From positions 558,001-622,000 of the forward strand of contig NZ_QFZL01000001.1 in NCBI RefSeq assembly GCF_003171655.1: a stretch of 64,000 nt of DNA, given 5' to 3'. This DNA comes from Stakelama portus. Lineage in GTDB: Bacteria > Pseudomonadota > Alphaproteobacteria > Sphingomonadales > Sphingomonadaceae. The notes under the pieces were generated by a model. The model ran no database searches and had not been told where the DNA came from. It saw only the letters and a list, made by a program, of their open reading frames with translations. The position numbers and the translations under genes are program-made. Below are positions 61,781-64,000 of the stretch, one piece after another; positions within the stretch are counted from its first letter, which is position 1; the number at the start of each line of letters is the position of its first letter.

Positions 61781-63100
61781 TCAGGCAGTCGGCGGATTGC
61801 TCGGCAGGATCACCACGACGCGCAGCCCGCCGATCGGCGAACGGCCCGCTTCGATCCGGCCATGATGCGCATCGACGATCGCGCGCGCGGTTGCCAGCCC
61901 CAGGCCCGAAACGCCGCGTTTGCTGTCGGCACGTTCGGAGGAGCGGTAAAAGGGTTCGAACAGCCGCTGCGCCAGTTCGACGTCCACGCCCGGCGCGCTG
62001 TCGTCGATGATCAGTCGCCATGCGTCGCGCGAGCTTTCCAGACCCAGCACGATTTGCCCGCCAGGCGGCGTGTAGCGCAGGCTGTTTTCGATCAGCGCGC
62101 CGAACAGCTGTTCGACGCGCGCGCCGTCCCATTTTACCAATATCGTATATTCGGGAAGCGTGCTGGTCTCCAGCCGGACGCCGCCCGCCTCAGCGCGCTT
62201 GCCATTGCTCCAGATCGCGTTGTGGATCAGCGCGCGCGGATCGACCTGCGCGAATTCGACCGGCAGGCGGCCAAGATCGGACAGCGCCACCGCGCCCAGA
62301 TCCTTGGCCATGCGGTTGAGGATGTGATGATCCTCCGCCAGGCCCATCAGCAGCGCCTGGTCGACGGGCGGCTCGGCCTCGGCGAGCCTTTCGAGCCGCT
62401 GTTCCAGATCGTGCACCGGTTGCTGAAGCTCGTCCGCGATCGTCACCAGCCAGGTGCGCCGCGCCGTTTCCAGACGGCTGAACTGCTGTGCCACGCGATG
62501 CAGGTTGCGCATGGTCGCGGCGGTTTCGGCATAGCCCTGTTCTTCGAAATAGACGTCATGGTCGCCCTGCACGATGTCATGACTCATGCGATAGAGCGCC
62601 ACCTGCGGGCGCGACCAGCGCCGCGCGAACAAATAGGCCGCGAGCAGCAATATCGCCAGCATGCCGAACAGGATCGCGCCGATACCGATATATTGCATGC
62701 CCAGAAATTCGCGGTCGGCATCGTTCAGCTGTGCCGGGCGCGTGACGCGCAGAATGCCGATCGTCCGACCATTGATTTCGACCGCCTCCTGGGCGATCGG
62801 TTCGCCTGCCATGCCGGGCCCGGTGACGGCTTGTCCTTCGGGCGAGGCGAGCTGGACACGGCCCGCCAGACGATTGTCGCCGGTCATGTTGAAATCGGCG
62901 ATGAAACGGTCGAGCGGGCGCCCGGTGATCGCCACTTCGGTGGCGCGCTGGGCAAAGGCGCTCAGCCGTTCGCGATCCTGCGCGGCGAGCTGGGCCGAAT
63001 AGCCGCTGTGCATGTTCCAGACGAGCAGGCCGCCGGCAACGACGGTGACGAGCAGCGCCTGAGCGGCAAGCGCCGAGAAAATAGCGGAGAAAAGCCGCAC
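61781..63100 (-). CDS. HisKA-like kinase lacking the phospho-accepting His
   Basis: A 439-residue (GTG 63100) or 452-residue (TTG 63139) inner-membrane protein. It has two transmembrane helices (near residues 8-30 and 135-155), a periplasmic domain of about 100 residues between them, a HAMP-like link and a HisKA/HATPase core. The H box reads TIADELQQPV where BaeS-like kinases have ADIAHELRTPL; the His codon position is GAC (Asp) at 62432-62434. The ATP site is retained: LIENSLRYTPPGG, DDSAPGVD, EPFYRSSERADSKRG, SGLGLATA. It may be a pseudokinase or a phosphatase-only sensor. No response regulator adjoins it in the window. Confidence 0.88.
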   Translation of the reverse strand: MRLFSAIFSALAAQALLVTVVAGGLLVWNMHSGYSAQLAAQDRERLSAFAQRATEVAITGRPLDRFIADFNMTGDNRLAGRVQLASPEGQAVTGPGMAGEPIAQEAVEINGRTIGILRVTRPAQLNDADREFLGMQYIGIGAILFGMLAILLLAAYLFARRWSRPQVALYRMSHDIVQGDHDVYFEEQGYAETAATMRNLHRVAQQFSRLETARRTWLVTIADELQQPVHDLEQRLERLAEAEPPVDQALLMGLAEDHHILNRMAKDLGAVALSDLGRLPVEFAQVDPRALIHNAIWSNGKRAEAGGVRLETSTLPEYTILVKWDGARVEQLFGALIENSLRYTPPGGQIVLGLESSRDAWRLIIDDSAPGVDVELAQRLFEPFYRSSERADSKRGVSGLGLATARAIVDAHHGRIEAGRSPIGGLRVVVILPSNPPTA

Positions 63101-63173
63101 GACCCCTAAAATCCCCCGAAAAACGCAGGCCTTGCCCAAGCGTTAGCCTTCGCCAGCGCTCGACACAAATGCT

Positions 63174-63389
63174 TTACCATGGACGGTTGTCGATCGAATC
63201 AAGGATTCGTGCGCCCGCCATGAAAACCGCGATCGGGCAGACCGCGAACAACAGCCAGCCGCCCACGCCGGGAAACCGATCAAGATAATGGAGCCCGCGC
63301 TCCACTGCGCCGGTGCCGAGGCCATAGATGACGAGAAACGCCTCGAACTTGGTCTTGATGACGAAAAGCCTAGCGAATCGATGCCACAT
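63174..63389 (-). CDS. Small two-helix membrane protein
   Basis: A 71-residue protein starting MWHRFARLFVIKTKFEAFLV. It has two hydrophobic stretches (FEAFLVIYGLGTGAVERG, residues about 15-32, and GWLLFAVCPIAVFMAGARIL, residues about 44-63). As far as I recall, short proteins opening with ...KFEAFLVIYGLGTGA... are widespread in sphingomonads and unnamed. Four codons upstream an alternative start exists. Function unknown. Confidence 0.65.
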   Translation of the reverse strand: MWHRFARLFVIKTKFEAFLVIYGLGTGAVERGLHYLDRFPGVGGWLLFAVCPIAVFMAGARILDSIDNRPW

Positions 63390-63453
63390 GCACCGCACCA
63401 CGCAAGCCGCGGGCCAATCCCGGAAACGCGTCAGTTCATCTTAAGAGACAGGG

Positions 63454-64000
63454 TTAACTGTAAGTTAACTCGACAATTTCCAGCATTTCGAGCAGCGCGC
63501 GGCGCGCCGTTTCGACACGCGCGATCAATGCGGGATCGGCGATTTCGTCCTGGGCAATCGCGTCGGGCCAATGCGCCTCAACGACTTGCGCAATCGCGTC
63601 GAGGCGGGCGTTGTCGACCAGAAAGCGCGAGTCGATGGTCGCAGGGTCGGCGACCACGCGCAGCCTGAGGCAGGCGGGGCCGCCGCCATTGGCCATCGAC
63701 TGGCGGACATCGACGACCTCAAGGTGACGGATCGGGCCGTTGCCGGCGACCATTTCCTGAAGCCATTGCCAGACCGAAGGCGTTTCGCGCGCTTCGCCGG
63801 GCAGGATCAGCGCCATGCCGCCATCGGGCAAGGTCACCAGCTGGGCATTGAAGAGATAGGATGCGATCGCGTCTTCCAGACTGACCCTGTCCGCCGGGAC
63901 TTCGACGATCTCGACTTCGGGAAGCGTGCCGCGCAGCGCGTCGTAAAATGCCTGGCTGTCGGCAAAGGCCTGTTCGTGCGCGAACAATACGCGCTCATTG
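63454..64000 (-). CDS. astB: N-succinylarginine dihydrolase, C-terminal part
   Basis: The C-terminal 181 residues of an AstB-type enzyme; the frame stays open to the window edge (NERVLFAHEQAFADS as the first visible residues). AstB hydrolyses N2-succinylarginine to succinylornithine, CO2 and ammonia in the arginine succinyltransferase pathway. It shows the signature SMANGGGPACLRLRV, whose Cys is the catalytic nucleophile of this amidinohydrolase fold, and RFLVDNARL downstream. The catalytic His and Glu should lie upstream of the window. Other ast genes are presumably further right. Confidence 0.9.
   Translation of the reverse strand, partial: NERVLFAHEQAFADSQAFYDALRGTLPEVEIVEVPADRVSLEDAIASYLFNAQLVTLPDGGMALILPGEARETPSVWQWLQEMVAGNGPIRHLEVVDVRQSMANGGGPACLRLRVVADPATIDSRFLVDNARLDAIAQVVEAHWPDAIAQDEIADPALIARVETARRALLEMLEIVELTYS

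Overview
The window is high-GC alphaproteobacterial chromosome and reads like a member of the Sphingomonadales. The supporting signs are the protein flavour of argS-SPOR-nagZ, the order pcm-tolC-popZ(DUF2497)-valS, an RpoH-type sigma factor, large TonB-dependent receptors, a TPR-sulfotransferase beside one of them, and copies of the dispersed repeat containing TTCGACAAGCTCAGGGC. The assignment is inference from gene content; no rRNA is present. Coding density is high. There are two tRNA genes (Cys-GCA, Arg-ACG), and no prophage, integrase, transposase gene or CRISPR array was seen.

Layout. 0-10.4 kb: the end of a SPOR-domain protein with a 30-bp tandem repeat, dgt, a small secreted protein, a DUF1800/DUF1501 pair, rarD, argS, a second SPOR protein, nagZ and a bacteriohemerythrin. 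10.4-13.5 kb: catalase and a DUF2252 protein on the minus strand. 13.6-20.6 kb: a divergent module, with an NtrB-like kinase and an aberrant NtrC-like regulator on the minus strand facing a HlyD-MacB-FtsX type ABC export operon on the plus strand. The shared control region is packed with TGTCCG motifs. 20.9-26.7 kb: dnaX-ybaB, a small membrane protein, mtgA, rluD-rpoH and a JAMM peptidase. 26.9-30.4 kb: a probable copper-uptake operon (DUF2946, OprC-like receptor, TonB). 30.4-37 kb: class II DAHP synthase with an unusual N-terminal HTH extension, a GH92 glycosidase, a 2-hydroxyacid dehydrogenase and cysS. 37-41 kb: small proteins, tRNA-Cys, pcm, tolC, popZ. 41-52 kb: valS (carrying an in-frame repeat element), a PEP-CTERM protein, a MATE exporter, a DUF2262-like protein, hemB-GNAT, a fused MFS/spermidine-synthase-like protein, a lipoprotein and tRNA-Arg. 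52.6-61.3 kb: PadR regulator, TetR/winged-helix fusion, TPR-sulfotransferase, a large TonB-dependent receptor and a LytS/LytTR two-component pair. 61.8-64 kb: a histidine-kinase-like protein lacking its phospho-accepting histidine, a small membrane protein and the C-terminal part of astB.

The most unusual content lies in signalling. The NtrC-like regulator has lost the sigma-54 contact loop and Walker B acid. A BaeS-like kinase has Asp where the phosphorylated His should be. A TetR domain is joined to an OmpR-type winged helix. An XRE-like HTH is in frame with DAHP synthase. In the non-coding DNA, a 34-bp element upstream of dnaX recurs inverted about 5.9 kb away, and a short motif starting at the stop codon recurs at three minus-strand gene ends.

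Start sites were chosen from ribosome-binding sites, overlaps and family length. All functional names rest on reading the translated sequence and remembered family motifs, with no database search.
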